Shown: positions 43,822 through 54,900 of the stretch, piece after piece
Layout: each line of letters opens with the position of its first letter
Numbering within the stretch: the first letter of the stretch is position 1
Source: Trigonopsis variabilis
Taxonomy: Eukaryota > Ascomycota > Trigonopsidomycetes > Trigonopsidales > Trigonopsidaceae
DNA: 64,000 nt
Reading direction: 5' to 3'
NCBI GenBank assembly: GCA_003707065.3
Contig: PPXM03000007.1
Location: 434,001-498,000 of the forward strand
Program-made: the position numbers and the translations under genes
Notes under the pieces: model-generated
Seen by the model: only the letters and a program-made list of their open reading frames with translations
Told to the model about the DNA's origin: nothing
Databases searched by the model: none

Positions 43822-46548
43822 ATGGCGTTTGCTGGAGCAGTACGTACTTGAGAATTATTATTACCGACAAGGTTATCTAACTTAATTTAGAGCAGGTTTC
43901 GATATTTAAGCTCATGGCCTCTCTGGATGGCTTCGAGCCCCCAAAGTTTCCGTTATGGGGCTGTCAGGCCGACATCTTCATTGGCAGACATAATGAAAAA
44001 GATCCGCAGCGCAAAAGACAATATCAATGCTCGAGATTTGGCTAAGAAAAAGACACGATCAAAACAATGGACGAACCAATCCGACGCATCATCTCCTAGG
44101 CATCTCCAGAGAAATAATCCTTCACAAGCCAAGAAGCCTGAAAAAAGACAGAAAGTGGAATCAGGCAGGAGTGCCCGCGTAAATAGTTTAGATCTCGACA
44201 AAGCGCTGCATATCGCACCCTCTCCAGAGGCAGCTTCGAGATGGAAGCTACATAAGCCAACAAAAGACAACAATGAGCCTGCGATTAACGAAAGGGCCAG
44301 GAATAAAACAGAAGATCAGAGATCAGAGGCCCTTCAAGAGGCAGAAAACATGCGTGATGACAAGGCGCATGCGATTCCATCTCGAAGAGATCAACGCAGT
44401 TCATACTCGGATAGACAACCCTCGTGGCCTACTGACGAATCTGCAAGTGGTCAAGCCACCAAAACCGGAGAAAGATTAATACTTAAGGATGACAGGCTAA
44501 GCTTCAAGTCTTCGGAAGAAAGAGAAAAGTCCAAGCAAGACCGACTTAAGGCGCTTCAAAGAGATCGACGCCGCTCTAAAGAAGGAATTAAGCAATTTGA
44601 GGATGAGCAGGACGGTGGAAATAACCATCGCAGGAAGTCGAAGAATCCTCACAAGAAGACCAAAAAAGATACCAACGTTCGAATCAAAGAGCTACAGAAT
44701 ACTGATATCCATATACCGGAAGTCATTACAATCAATGCTCTTGCGAATCTGCTCAACATTCACCTAAATGATCTACGCAAGACCATGTCTATTTTCGGCT
44801 ACGAGCATCTTGGTCCTGACGAGCTGATTGACTTCGAGACCGTCCAACTGATTGCCGAAGAGTTCAAATTCAACGCCGTTCGTCAGACCATAACGGGAGA
44901 AGATTTGTATGAACCACCGGAAGCGGAAGATCGGACTGCTCTTGCTCCCCGTCCTCCCATTGTAACGATTATGGGACATGTCGATCATGGGAAAACGACT
45001 ATTCTCGATTATCTTCGGAAGAGCAATATTGTGTCGGGTGAACACGGAGGAATAACTCAACATATCGGCGCATTTTCAGTAAAAGTCTCTGAAAACAGAA
45101 TGGTGACGTTCTTGGATACTCCTGGGCATGCTGCCTTCTTAACTATGCGACAGAGAGGAGCGAACGTGACTGATATCGTTGTTTTGGTTGTTGCAGCAGA
45201 TGATTCGGTCATGCCCCAAACACTAGAAGCGATCAAGCATGCGAACAAGTCCAATGTCCCTATTATTGTGGCCATTAATAAGGTAGATAAGCCCGATGCT
45301 AATCCGGAAAAGGTCATAAGAGATCTTTCAGCTGCTGGTCTGGAACTAGAAGACTATGGTGGAGATATTCAAACGGTTAAAGTCAGCGGTAAAACCGGGC
45401 AAGGAATCAACGACTTGATTGAAGCTATATATACTTTGGCCGAGGTTAATGATTATCGTGCGGAGGAAAGTTTCCCTGATGGATCTGCCGTGGGTCACAT
45501 TATTGAATCTCAGCTGAAGAAGGGCGTCGGATACTCGGCCTCTATTCTTGTGTCAAGAGGTACGTTCAAAATTGGTCAGTTTATTGTCGCTGGTAAAGCT
45601 TGGTGTAAAATCAGGAGAATGACTAATGATGTTTCTAAAGCGATCAAAATCGCAGGCCCCGGAACTCCTATTGAAGTGGAAGGATGGAAAGAGCTTCCTG
45701 TAGCTGGAGATCTCGTTTTGGCTGCAAAGTCAGAAGACCAGGCTAAGGCTGTTGTGCAGACTCGACAAGCTAAGGAAGAAAGAGAGGCTGATTTAGAGTT
45801 GGCCAAGAAGTTGAACGAAGAACGACGAGCACATCGCTTAGCTGAAGAAGAAAGAAAACGAGCTGAAGAGCAAGGAATTTCTGTCGAAGAATTACATAAG
45901 AAGGAAATTCCTTCAGAAGATGAGACCAGAGTTCTTAATGTGTTTGTTAAGGCTGACGTTAATGGGTCTATGGAGGCTGTTCGCGATTCAATATCGGGCT
46001 TGGGTAACAAACAAGTCCAGGTTAACCTGACCGGAACAGGCATTGGTGCTCCCACAATCTCAGAGGTCGAATTTTGTGAATCGAGTAAGTCAATTCTCTT
46101 ATCATTCAACGTCAAGACGCCCAAAGACGTCCAAATGAAGGCAACTAGGCTTCATGTTGAGATAGCTGAGTTCACTATTATCTATAAGCTTATAGAAAAC
46201 ATTTCTGAACGGTTACAGCAGCTGCTTCCCAAGATTGTCAAAAAGAAAATTACTGGCGAGGCTGTCGTTAAACAGATGTTTACCGTCAGTGGAAAAGGAG
46301 GAAGTATTCACGTTGCAGGGTGTCGGATTAGCAATGGACTAATCAAGCGTCCTGATAAAGTACAGGTAATCCGCAATGGAGAGACTGTCTTTGATGGCAA
46401 CTTGGCAAGTCTCAAGCAGGGAGCCAAGACTATAGATGAAGTACGAAAGGATACAGAATGCGGGATGACGTTCCCAAATGATTTCGTCTGCGAACCGGAC
46501 GATAAGATTCAAGCCTATCAAACCATAGAGATCGAGCAGAATCTATAA
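43822..46548 (+). CDS. IFM1: Mitochondrial translation initiation factor IF-2
   Basis: Two exons, 43822-43839 (18 nt) and 43891-46548, over a 51-nt intron; about 891 residues. The joined N-terminus [20 protein letters not shown] is a good mitochondrial presequence; an in-frame internal ATG at 43927 would lose it. After a long basic, disordered N-domain comes the IF2_N-like segment ([20 protein letters not shown]), then the G domain: G1 GHVDHGKTT (about 368), G3 DTPGHA, G4 NKVD. Domains II-IV follow, with [20 protein letters not shown] and the fMet-tRNA-binding C2 region ([20 protein letters not shown]). Known role: GTP-dependent placing of initiator tRNA on the mitochondrial small ribosomal subunit. 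Confidence 0.94.
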
Positions 46549-46667
46549 AATTTGGCGTGCTGGAACTGATGTATATATCCAGCTAAAAACTGTATAAATA
46601 GAGGAAAATAAAAGTGTATTTTTCTTTCTAATAATGTCCATATGATAAATAATATACATAACCCCGT

Positions 46668-47893
46668 CTACTCCCACTGCACACCAACCCATTCAGGCGC
46701 ATAGCCGACATGGTTGTCATCTAATGACGGACAACAGTCTTGAGAGCACGTAGCAATAAGAATAGTGCCCCAGTCCATACCATCCGAAAGATTTCCATTT
46801 TCTTCAAGAACAGATATTGCGTGAGGCATAACTTGTAGTTCAAATCTTCTAGGATGACCGCAGACAGAGCATCTGGGGAGTCTGCTAAACTTTGCTGGAA
46901 TCGCATCAGTTTCTGAATAAAATAACGGTGTACCATTAAGGTCGTAACGTATTACTTGAGTAGGATTTTGTTCAATTCTTGCCAGAAACCGTTTAAAGGC
47001 CTTATCTAAATTATCGTTACTCTCCGGGACATCAGACCACCCATCAGCCTGCTCAGATCCGGCGTCTTTCATAATATCATCGTTTAAATATTTCATTATA
47101 TCTTTGGACGATGACTGTTTCGCCTCATAATCAGGATCGAGATATTCGGTCTCAACTTCAATGAAATATCCCGGAAACGGTTTAGGAACAGCTTTATCAC
47201 CCGGATAAGGGGTCGACTTGAGAGGACTATGAGATTTTTGAGAAAGCCCGATATCATTCATCACCACCTGAGAGAATTTCTTGGTCAAGTTGACCATTGA
47301 ACTTTCCTGCTCCACCTTCGAAGTTAAAGAGGGCGTGAAACTGAGACCCTTTATTGTCGAGCTTTCAGATGATGCACCAAAGAGAAACGATCCCATATTT
47401 TGTGCTTTCGCCTTCTGGGCTTCTTGGGTCGTCTTTTTCTCTTCTTCTTCCTTCCTTTTCTTCTCCTCCTCCTGTTCGATTCGCTCGTGTTGCTCTTTCA
47501 TTCTCTCAGGGTCTCTAATAGTTCCCCTAATAGCCTTGGTTGAGCCTTCCTTCCTTCGACATGGCTTTTTGGGACATTGAAATACATATAACACTCGTTC
47601 GTAGAAAGTATCGTCCAAGTTGGCACTCACTTGGGCTAATAACAACATTAAATCACCGCAGACGTCACAAGTTGTGAGTTCAATCGCTGGCGAGCTTTTT
47701 GGATTTAGCCATAACTGCAAATTAGCATTCAATCCTTCATACAAGTCCTTACGGGTTCTCCTCCTAGGCGAGAATCGAAGCAAGTCGCAGAACTATCAGT
47801 CGGTTCATCTACATATCCAAGGAATATGCCAGTTTCACCGTCTAAAGACTTTGCACCTTCATCGTCAGAATAATCTTTTGACTTATTCGACAT
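46668..47893 (-). CDS. TSR4: Tsr4/PDCD2-family chaperone for ribosomal protein uS5 (Rps2)
   Basis: Two exons, 47753-47893 and 46668-47714, with a 38-nt intron; about 395 residues. The N-terminus has GIFLGYVDEP and, over the splice, LGGEPLWLNPKSSP, the PDCD2/Tsr4 opening. Next are zinc-binding CDVCGDLMLLLAQV and FQCPKKPCRR. A central charged linker (EEEKKRKEEEEKK) separates the PDCD2_C domain: QVIRYDLNGTPLFYSETD, LPRCSVCGHPRRFELQVMPH, WGTILIATCSQDC, ending WVGVQWE. Known role: binds nascent Rps2 co-translationally and delivers it for 40S assembly. Its promoter shares the 317-bp interval with the 3' end of UNC50. Confidence 0.9.
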
Positions 47894-48210
47894 TTTTAGC
47901 ACATTCGTTTCTGGGAAGAAAATTTAAAAATACGATACACGTAACGCTCCCAACGGGTGTCACTGCAAACGATAAGCGTTGGCAATTCTAGCAAGGCTCG
48001 GATTGTGTGCAGCGTCATTTAGAAAAAGAACTGACTGTCATTTTAATACAAAAAATTTAATCGTGAGAATCTGAGACTTAAAATTTTATCGGTCTGAGAT
48101 GACATGCAATTTTGAAGATGGGGATAGGCGACAGACAGCCAAAGTTGTTCAGAGGCTATCAAAACGCGTGTGTGGACTTCACTAGGGTCCGAAAATATGA
48201 CTTTAGGTTG
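47894..48210. other. Intergenic, 317 bp, TSR4 promoter and UNC50 3' flank
   Basis: No gene seen. One MCB-type ACGCGT at 48164-48169 lies about 270 bp upstream of TSR4; a single hexamer this far away carries little weight. Confidence 0.4.
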
Positions 48211-49189
48211 TCAATCATCGAAATAGAATTCAAGGACATGGTTCAAGACGTTAAAACCAAATAAACTGAAGAGATAAAGTATTATCAAGATAGGGATAGG
48301 GATCAAGATAAACTCAGTATTTTCAAGAAAAGATAATGCTGAAGTTAGCGAAAGACTTCAGAGAGCATACCGTTATAACCCAAGAACGTAATGATTATAT
48401 AATGAGAGAACGCAATCAAATATAAGAGATTTCCAAGAGCCATTGAAATCCTAGAGCGTTAACAAGGGTCCGAAAAAATAACAAACCAATGATCTGTGGT
48501 GAGAATAGGCAACAACAAGAATTGAACGACATGGAGATGAAGCCAGATCATCAAAAAGGCATTGCAGTGGACATCGAAGCAGTAACTGACTGGTTAGCAC
48601 ATAGTCATCATCTGAAAACATACGCCCATTCCACATGTCCTTCGGCCCCAATTGACATTGATTGCTTTTTACTCAGAAATCGAAGAGAAAGAAACCATCC
48701 CACAGTTGCAATGATAGCCCCGATCAGTAAGAAATCAATGCCCACCATATAAAAAACAAATTTGATTATTCCCCAGAATCCATCTCCATAAATTACTCCC
48801 CAAGCTAAAGACGAAAGAGTCACAAATAAACTTAAAAGGATCAGGAACGAAGGGTCATCTCTTGCCCATTTATTCTTTGTTTCTTTCGATCAGTCGGTTT
48901 GTCTAAGCAGCACTCACGTTTCTTGATATCGTTAGTCCTGCTATGGTTAAATACTCACATGATAATAAATGGATCTAAAAACTCGTTTCGGAAAGACCAC
49001 TAGATAATAGATCTCCCACATCGCCGTCTCAAAGTCCAACGTTGGAGGTTTGAATAACCTAGTGTTAAATGCACTCCGTAATTTTTGTATCTTCTCCTAC
49101 CTTCGAATAATCTGTGGTACTCGGAAGTCATTTGTCGCTCTGTTTGACCAAATTGACGCTGAGTCTTGATTCACGAATGGTAGACTCAT
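48211..49189 (-). CDS. GMH1: UNC-50/Gmh1 Golgi membrane protein, with a 4-nt exon
   Basis: Seven exons: 49101-49189, 48959-49058, 48918-48921, 48624-48882, 48487-48585, 48371-48450 and 48211-48338; introns 42, 37, 35, 38, 36 and 32 nt; about 252 residues, normal for the family. Landmarks in order: LFKPPTLDFETAMWEIYYL, SIYYH-KQ-TKNKWARDDPSF, SLAWGVIYGDGFWGIIKFV, EWAYCFDVHCNAF (over a splice), ITFLGYNALSFLENTEFIL. The residues KQ come from exon AAAC plus the next two bases; leaving it out breaks the frame or loses conserved residues. About five membrane segments. Known role: Golgi protein affecting receptor trafficking and, in yeast, linked to the Arf-GEF Gea1/2. The next gene is itself an Arf-GEF, divergent at 451 bp. 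Confidence 0.9.
48918..48921 (-). other. 4-nt microexon of UNC50/GMH1
   Basis: On the minus strand, AAAC is flanked by a 37-nt intron starting GTGAGT and ending CAAG, with GACTAAC inside, and a 35-nt intron starting GTGAGT and ending AAAG, with GACTGAT inside. CAT|AAA C|AA ACA reads H-K-Q-T, restoring the conserved YYHKQTKN. Confidence 0.8.
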
Positions 49190-49640
49190 CTGAGGGATGC
49201 GAAGTATCGTCGACTGTCTATGATCGCAATTTACTCTGTCTCACTTGACCGAGCGATCCAATTGAATAGCCCTTGCTCTGTTTACTTATTCGACACTTGT
49301 CGGTAATCAATCTAGATGAAATTGCCAGGCTCTAGTAATCTCGGTACGTGTCGTCGTCGAAGAATTATGAAATCGCTACACTCTGGGGCAAGGGATTCTA
49401 AGATCTGTGTGAGCGAGCGCTCCTAGATCACTCTCAGAGTTAGCAGAATGATTCACAATGTGGAATAAGTTGTCAGTAGTATGTTTTGTGTTGCTTGGAA
49501 TGCCGTTTTCGTAGATACTCCGCATCAGTCACCCACACTGAGCATTCCACTTCTTACTTCTCCTTCGCCTCTTCGCTTCGGGTCGAAATCGCGTCTCTGG
49601 CTATCTCCAGATAGACACAGCCACCGTTGGTTCTCTTTAC
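49190..49640. other. Divergent UNC50/Arf-GEF promoter region, 451 bp
   Basis: No gene or RNA feature was recognised. The plus-strand frame at 49481-49705 overlaps the Arf-GEF start in another frame and is rejected. Confidence 0.4.
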
Positions 49641-51176
49641 ATGGATCCCAAGAAAGAGCCGAAAACACCAACTCTAGCTCCCGGGTTCTTTGCTTTAAGT
49701 CCTAGATCAAGAGCTAACGTCGTCCAGTCTCCTACTTTTGCTGTAGTTGACAGTGATTCGTATCTAAAAAACTCCTACTGGAAGCCTTCAAGTGATATCG
49801 ATCAAGCTTATATACGTGAATGTTATCTGAACCCTGAACGCGGAACATTCTGCTCATCTCTGGGGTCGACTAAACCACTGGCTGATAAGGAATGCCGGTT
49901 TTTCTTCTCACTGTTTGATTGGTATGGCTACGATATTTTAGACGCCTTATATGGACTCTGCTTGCATATCTTTTTGAAGGCCGAATCCCAAGAGCTTGAT
50001 CGCGTCCTCCTAGTCTTTGCTCAGCGATGGTGCTACTGCAATCGTGATTCCACCTTGGCTCAGGTCGAGGTTGCCCATGCTATTTCCTTCTCTTTATTGA
50101 TTCTGAATTCAGACTTTGCAAACTCACAAGCTACCGGAAACCCAAGAATGACCAGAGAGGAATTCATTTACAATACAAGGACTTCTCTTGAAGGTAGATT
50201 ATCTAGACGTGCTGAGAATAAAATTGATAATATTCTCGGGATATTCTATGATCGCCTCGCTTCGGAGCCTCTGCCTGTGGTGCAGGATCGTACTCCAAAA
50301 GTGCCTCTCAGACTACTACGGACTCTTTCTAAACCTTCTCTGCGAAGGACCAACTCTGGACCAGCTAAGTCTCCTAAATTGGCTCAGTCGGTTTGTTCGA
50401 GTCCTGGGAGCCCATCACTTGCGAATGACGATCAAGTTACCGTAGATGATAGTTTCAAGATGGCCGAAATAGTGAACCTCCTCAAACCTTCCAGTGAAAT
50501 GGCGATATCCAGTAATATGGATGTGTTCCTTTCAGTTGAAAATGGCTTTGTTTATCTCTATTCTAGATCTCAATCTCAAGGATCGCTCCTGTTCAGAACT
50601 CAATCGCGACGTGAATCCTCCACTAATCCCAAATCAAGAAGGAAACTCCTCTTCAGCGATAATTTGAATTTTGCTTTAGCGACTCAAGGAGAAGAGGGCG
50701 AATTTTCTATCTTATACCTTTCTGGTAAATCCGCATCTTTTAGGGCAAAATCGTCTGACAAGGCGTCAAGGTTTATAAGAGCCATAAACTACTGGGCATC
50801 TCGTATTTCACTACCCCCACTATTGTCGGGATCAAGCAGTACCGAATACGGTTGGAGCGACCGTATTTTAACTTCTCCTGACCATAGTATTGGCGATGAG
50901 ATTGATATCCAGATTTGGGGGCCTCCTAAGAACGAGTCAAGTATAGAGTTGACCTCCAGGGCACACGATGACCAGATTAGATCATTTAGCGCTCTACTTC
51001 GAGGAGTGGAAGCTGATCTGCAATTGCATGATAGGATTTTGGGGAAGTTTGAAAGCAAGTATAAGCACAAGACTATAAACTACACCCGAGCCGTGGATAA
51101 CTGGGCATTAAAAGAAAGCTACTTGAGCAGCTTGAAGCGAAGACTTGAGGTCTACCTAGCGATGCTAAATGAATAA
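49641..51176 (+). CDS. Sec7-domain Arf guanine-nucleotide exchange factor with a PH-like domain
   Basis: Single exon of 511 residues. Residues 50-190 form a divergent Sec7 domain: IRECYLNPERGTF, then LHIFLKAESQELDRVLLVFA, in which the Glu of A-E-S-Q fits the catalytic glutamic finger, then FAQRWCYCNRDS, SFSLLILNSDFANSQ and NPRMTREEFIYNTR. A Ser/Pro-rich basic linker follows. About 275-395 looks like a PH domain (FLSVENGFVYLYSR, ending RFIRAINYWASRI), and a C-terminal coil ends YLSSLKRRLEVYLAML. Sec7 plus PH plus coil is the arrangement of Yel1/PSD (EFA6)-type GEFs for plasma-membrane Arf. The start is the first ATG; assignment to Yel1 itself is tentative. Confidence 0.8.
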   Translation: MDPKKEPKTPTLAPGFFALSPRSRANVVQSPTFAVVDSDSYLKNSYWKPSSDIDQAYIRECYLNPERGTFCSSLGSTKPLADKECRFFFSLFDWYGYDILDALYGLCLHIFLKAESQELDRVLLVFAQRWCYCNRDSTLAQVEVAHAISFSLLILNSDFANSQATGNPRMTREEFIYNTRTSLEGRLSRRAENKIDNILGIFYDRLASEPLPVVQDRTPKVPLRLLRTLSKPSLRRTNSGPAKSPKLAQSVCSSPGSPSLANDDQVTVDDSFKMAEIVNLLKPSSEMAISSNMDVFLSVENGFVYLYSRSQSQGSLLFRTQSRRESSTNPKSRRKLLFSDNLNFALATQGEEGEFSILYLSGKSASFRAKSSDKASRFIRAINYWASRISLPPLLSGSSSTEYGWSDRILTSPDHSIGDEIDIQIWGPPKNESSIELTSRAHDDQIRSFSALLRGVEADLQLHDRILGKFESKYKHKTINYTRAVDNWALKESYLSSLKRRLEVYLAMLNE

Positions 51177-51324
51177 TGTGTTTTTGCGACGAGTTTAGAG
51201 GATGAATTTATTCACATTGGAGTTAGAATAAGGATATTGGGTAGTATAATATCAAATATAGATACGTGATACAGCTCACAGCAATGACATGACGAGAAAT
51301 GTATCTTCAATATGTACAGTCTTA

Positions 51325-51809
51325 TTATTCATTAAGTTCGCCCGGTAAGGATGTCCCGAATTTCACAGGATACCTTTTCAGATAGTCTTGCATAACAGCA
51401 CGAGATATAGTAGACTTGTGCCTTTGAAACTGGCAATATTCATGATTAACAGTGCTAACTATCAATGTGCTTCCAAAAAACCAATTGAAGGCTGTGAACG
51501 GTTTTGCTTTCATTAGCAACAAACAAAAAAGGCCATACCTCCTATAGATAGCATAACGGCCATGCTAACAAATCCTCCGACTAATCCGTTGATCATACTA
51601 TCTCTGAAACAAGCCATCTGAGGCAATCGTTTGAAATCTGAAAGAGAGATCGATTTAATGGCTTCTTCTGTGATCCGTGGGTCATTCAAAGGATTATAGG
51701 TAGCAGTTTTTGCATCAGATAGAGGAGATACCTCCTCGAAGAGAACCTCATCAACTACGATGGGTTCAACGGGTGCGACTGGCTCCTTTCTCGACCACGG
51801 CCACTTCAT
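51325..51809 (-). CDS. COX20: Cox20, cytochrome c oxidase subunit 2 assembly chaperone
   Basis: Two exons, 51539-51809 and 51325-51506, with a 32-nt intron; about 150 residues. It opens MKWPWSRKEP. The family core is DFKRLPQMACFRDSMINGLV (about residue 60), followed by a membrane helix (GGFVSMAVMLSIGGA) and, across the splice, KPFTAFNWFFGSTLIVSTVN, a second helix, then EYCQFQRHKSTISRAVMQDY. The YCQ.QR....K..M sequence is typical of Cox20/FAM36A. Known role: inner-membrane chaperone that holds newly made Cox2 before copper insertion. An in-frame ATG ten codons upstream (51839) is less likely. Divergent from POL2 with 135 bp between start codons. Confidence 0.88.
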
Positions 51810-51919
51810 GTTGGGAGCAATGGTGATTTTGCATAGCAACGGAATTCAGGGACTAGCGTCACTGTCTTGAGAAGCCCAGCTGCCCAACTTACCCGGCCTG
51901 CACGACGATATTCCCCTGT

Positions 51920-51925
51920 ACGCGT
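51920..51925. promoter_or_regulatory. POL2: MCB element upstream of POL2
   Basis: ACGCGT, the MluI cell-cycle box bound by MBF in yeasts, lies 20 bp before the POL2 start codon. DNA polymerase genes are classic MBF targets; function here is inferred from motif and gene. Confidence 0.4.
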
Positions 51926-51944
51926 TCGTTAAATTAACTCGAGT

Positions 51945-54900
51945 ATGCAGTCCAGGCGGGCACCGATGGGTGCGGGCGCGAAGTCAAATAATTACAGAGG
52001 AAAGAGGTCTTATAGGGCGCCTAGCTCCATGCCTACTAATCTGTTCGCCGATCAAACGTCACTGTCGGCAATGAAATCTGCTCGGGAGCTGGGTGATCAG
52101 ATAGACGCGAAGATGGGATTCGACCGATATGAACAAGGACCATCGAGGATCGGTTGGCTTATAAACATGCATTCTGTTAGTACTTGATCATAATATGGCT
52201 GTGTACTAACGGTACAGACCACCATGACCGACCTTGAGACGGAAGCAGAAAGGGCTGCGATGGCATATTATTTCCTGGACGACGAGGGAACGAGTTTCAA
52301 GGTCTTATATCCTTTTGATCCATATTTTCTTATTGCATGCAAAGTATGGATACTGATGTGCGGTTTGACTAAAACCAGATGGGCCATGAAGCAGATGTTG
52401 AGGAATATATAAGAAGGAAACTAGATGGAATATTAAAGTCGATAACAAAAGTCATTAAAGAGGACCTTTCGATGGTGAGATTGGACAGCGTCATATACAG
52501 CTAATACCTAGCCGAACCATCTCTTGGGGTATCGTCGGACGTTTTTCAAGCTCTCGTTCAATAATGTAAATGATTTATTGAGCGCACGACGCATCGTTAA
52601 TCCAATTGTCGAAAAGAATAGAAAAGATGTGACATCATTGGATTTATATGCTGAAATGACAGCGTAAGGACCTCTGGAATCTTTTACACATGGCTAACAA
52701 TGATAGGGCAGCAATGGAACAAGATGACGAAATGGACGATGATAATAATATTTACGATACAAAGAAGCCTTCAATTGTCGATGCTGAGGATCTCATTTTT
52801 GATATTAGAGAGTTTGACGTTCCTTACCACGTTCGAGTCTCTATTGATGATGATATTCGAGTAGGAAAATGGTATACAGTTTCCGCAATGGAGAATAGAG
52901 TCACAATTCATGAAATGACCGATCGGTTAACTCGTCCGGATCCCGTGGTACTAGCATTTGATATCGAAACTACAAAATTACCACTGAAATTCCCTGATCC
53001 CTTAATAGATCAAGTGATGATGATTTCTTATATGATAGATGGAGAAGGATTCTTAATTACTAATAGAGAAATAGTTTCTCAAGATATTGAAGATTTTGAA
53101 TACACTCCAAAGCCCGAGTTCGAAGGCATTTTTACCATTTTCAACGAAGTCAACGAACGCGCAGTTCTGCAGCGATTTTTTGAGCATGTCAAAGATGTTA
53201 GACCAACCGTGATTGCTACCTTCAATGGTGATTTCTTTGATTGGCCTTTTGTGGAAAAAAGGGCTAGTATTAATGGATTGGATATGTACCAAGAGATTGG
53301 ATTCAGGCCTGACAGCGAAGGCGAATATAAGTCCACTTATTGCGCACATATGGATTGCTTTCGTTGGGTCAAACGTGATAGTTATCTTCCTCAAGGAAGC
53401 CAAGGTCTCAAGGCAGTCACGACAGCCAAACTGGGTTATAATCCTATAGAACTTGACCCCGAATTAATGACTAGATATGCTAATGAACAACCACAGACTC
53501 TTTCAGAATATTCAGTATCCGATGCAGTTGCAACCTATTATCTATACATGAAGTATGTACACCCTTTCATCTTCTCTCTTTGTACTATCATTCCTCTTAA
53601 TCCCGACGAAGTCCTCCGGAAAGGAACAGGCACATTATGTGAGATGTTACTCATGGTCCAGGCTTATAAAGGTGATATCATACTTCCTATCAAGCATAAA
53701 GACCCGTTAGAACGGTTGTTTGAGGGCCATGTACTGGAAAGTGAGACTTATGTAGGAGGACATGTCGAAAGTCTCGAAGCTGGAGTTTTCAGGAGTGATA
53801 TCCCAATGAAATTCAATATCGATCCTACTGCCATTCAGGAACTGATGGATCAATTGGACTCTGCTCTAAAGTTTACCATTCAAGTGGAAGAGAAGAAAAA
53901 GTTGGAAGATGTCGAAAACTATCAGGAGATTTACGATAAGATCCTCAATCAATTGATTGAGCTGAAAGAGAATCATAAGAGAAACGAAGAGCCTCGCATA
54001 TACCATCTCGATGTTGCATCTATGTATCCAAATATTATGATAACCAATCGTCTACAGCCTGATTCAATGATCACCGATGCAGACTGCTCGACCTGTGACT
54101 TCAATCGGCCTGGAAAGATTTGTGATCGAAGGTTACCTTGGATGTGGAGAGGAGAATTTTATCCAGCTAAAAGGGAAGAATACAATATGATTAGATCATC
54201 TTTGAAGGGCGAAGTCTTTCCCGGCACCCGTCCTTCAGATCCCCCAAAGACATTTGATCAACTTAGTTTGAGTGACCAGGCTGCTCAGGTAAAAAAACGG
54301 CTGTCTGATTATTCAAAGAAAGTCTACCATCGAATTCGAGATACGAAGACCATCGAACGAGAAGCTATCATCTGTCAAAGGGAAAATCCCTTCTATATTG
54401 ATACTGTCAGAGCATTTAGAGATCGTCGTTATGAGTTCAAAGGATTACAGAAGGTTTGGAAGAACAAGCTATCAGAGCTACCTAAATCAGATCTCGGCGC
54501 AGTCGATGAAGCCAAAAAGATGGTAGTTTTATATGACTCTCTTCAATTAGCTCATAAGGTCATTCTCAACTCGTTCTACGGCTATGTGATGAGAAAAGGA
54601 TCTCGATGGTATTCTATGGAAATGGCTGGAGTGACCTGTCTGACTGGGGCCAGGATCATCCAAATGGCTCGTCAATTAGTGGAAAGAATAGGCCGCCCTT
54701 TGGAGCTTGACACTGATGGTATTTGGTGTACAATCCCAAAATCTTTTCCTGAAACTTACAAACTTAATCTCAAGAATGGGAAAAAGATCATTATTTCTTA
54801 TCCTTGTGTCATGTTGAATCATCTTGTCCATGAGAAATACACCAACCATCAATATCAGACCCTAGTTGATCCTGACCGGTTCAAATATGAAACGACGAGT

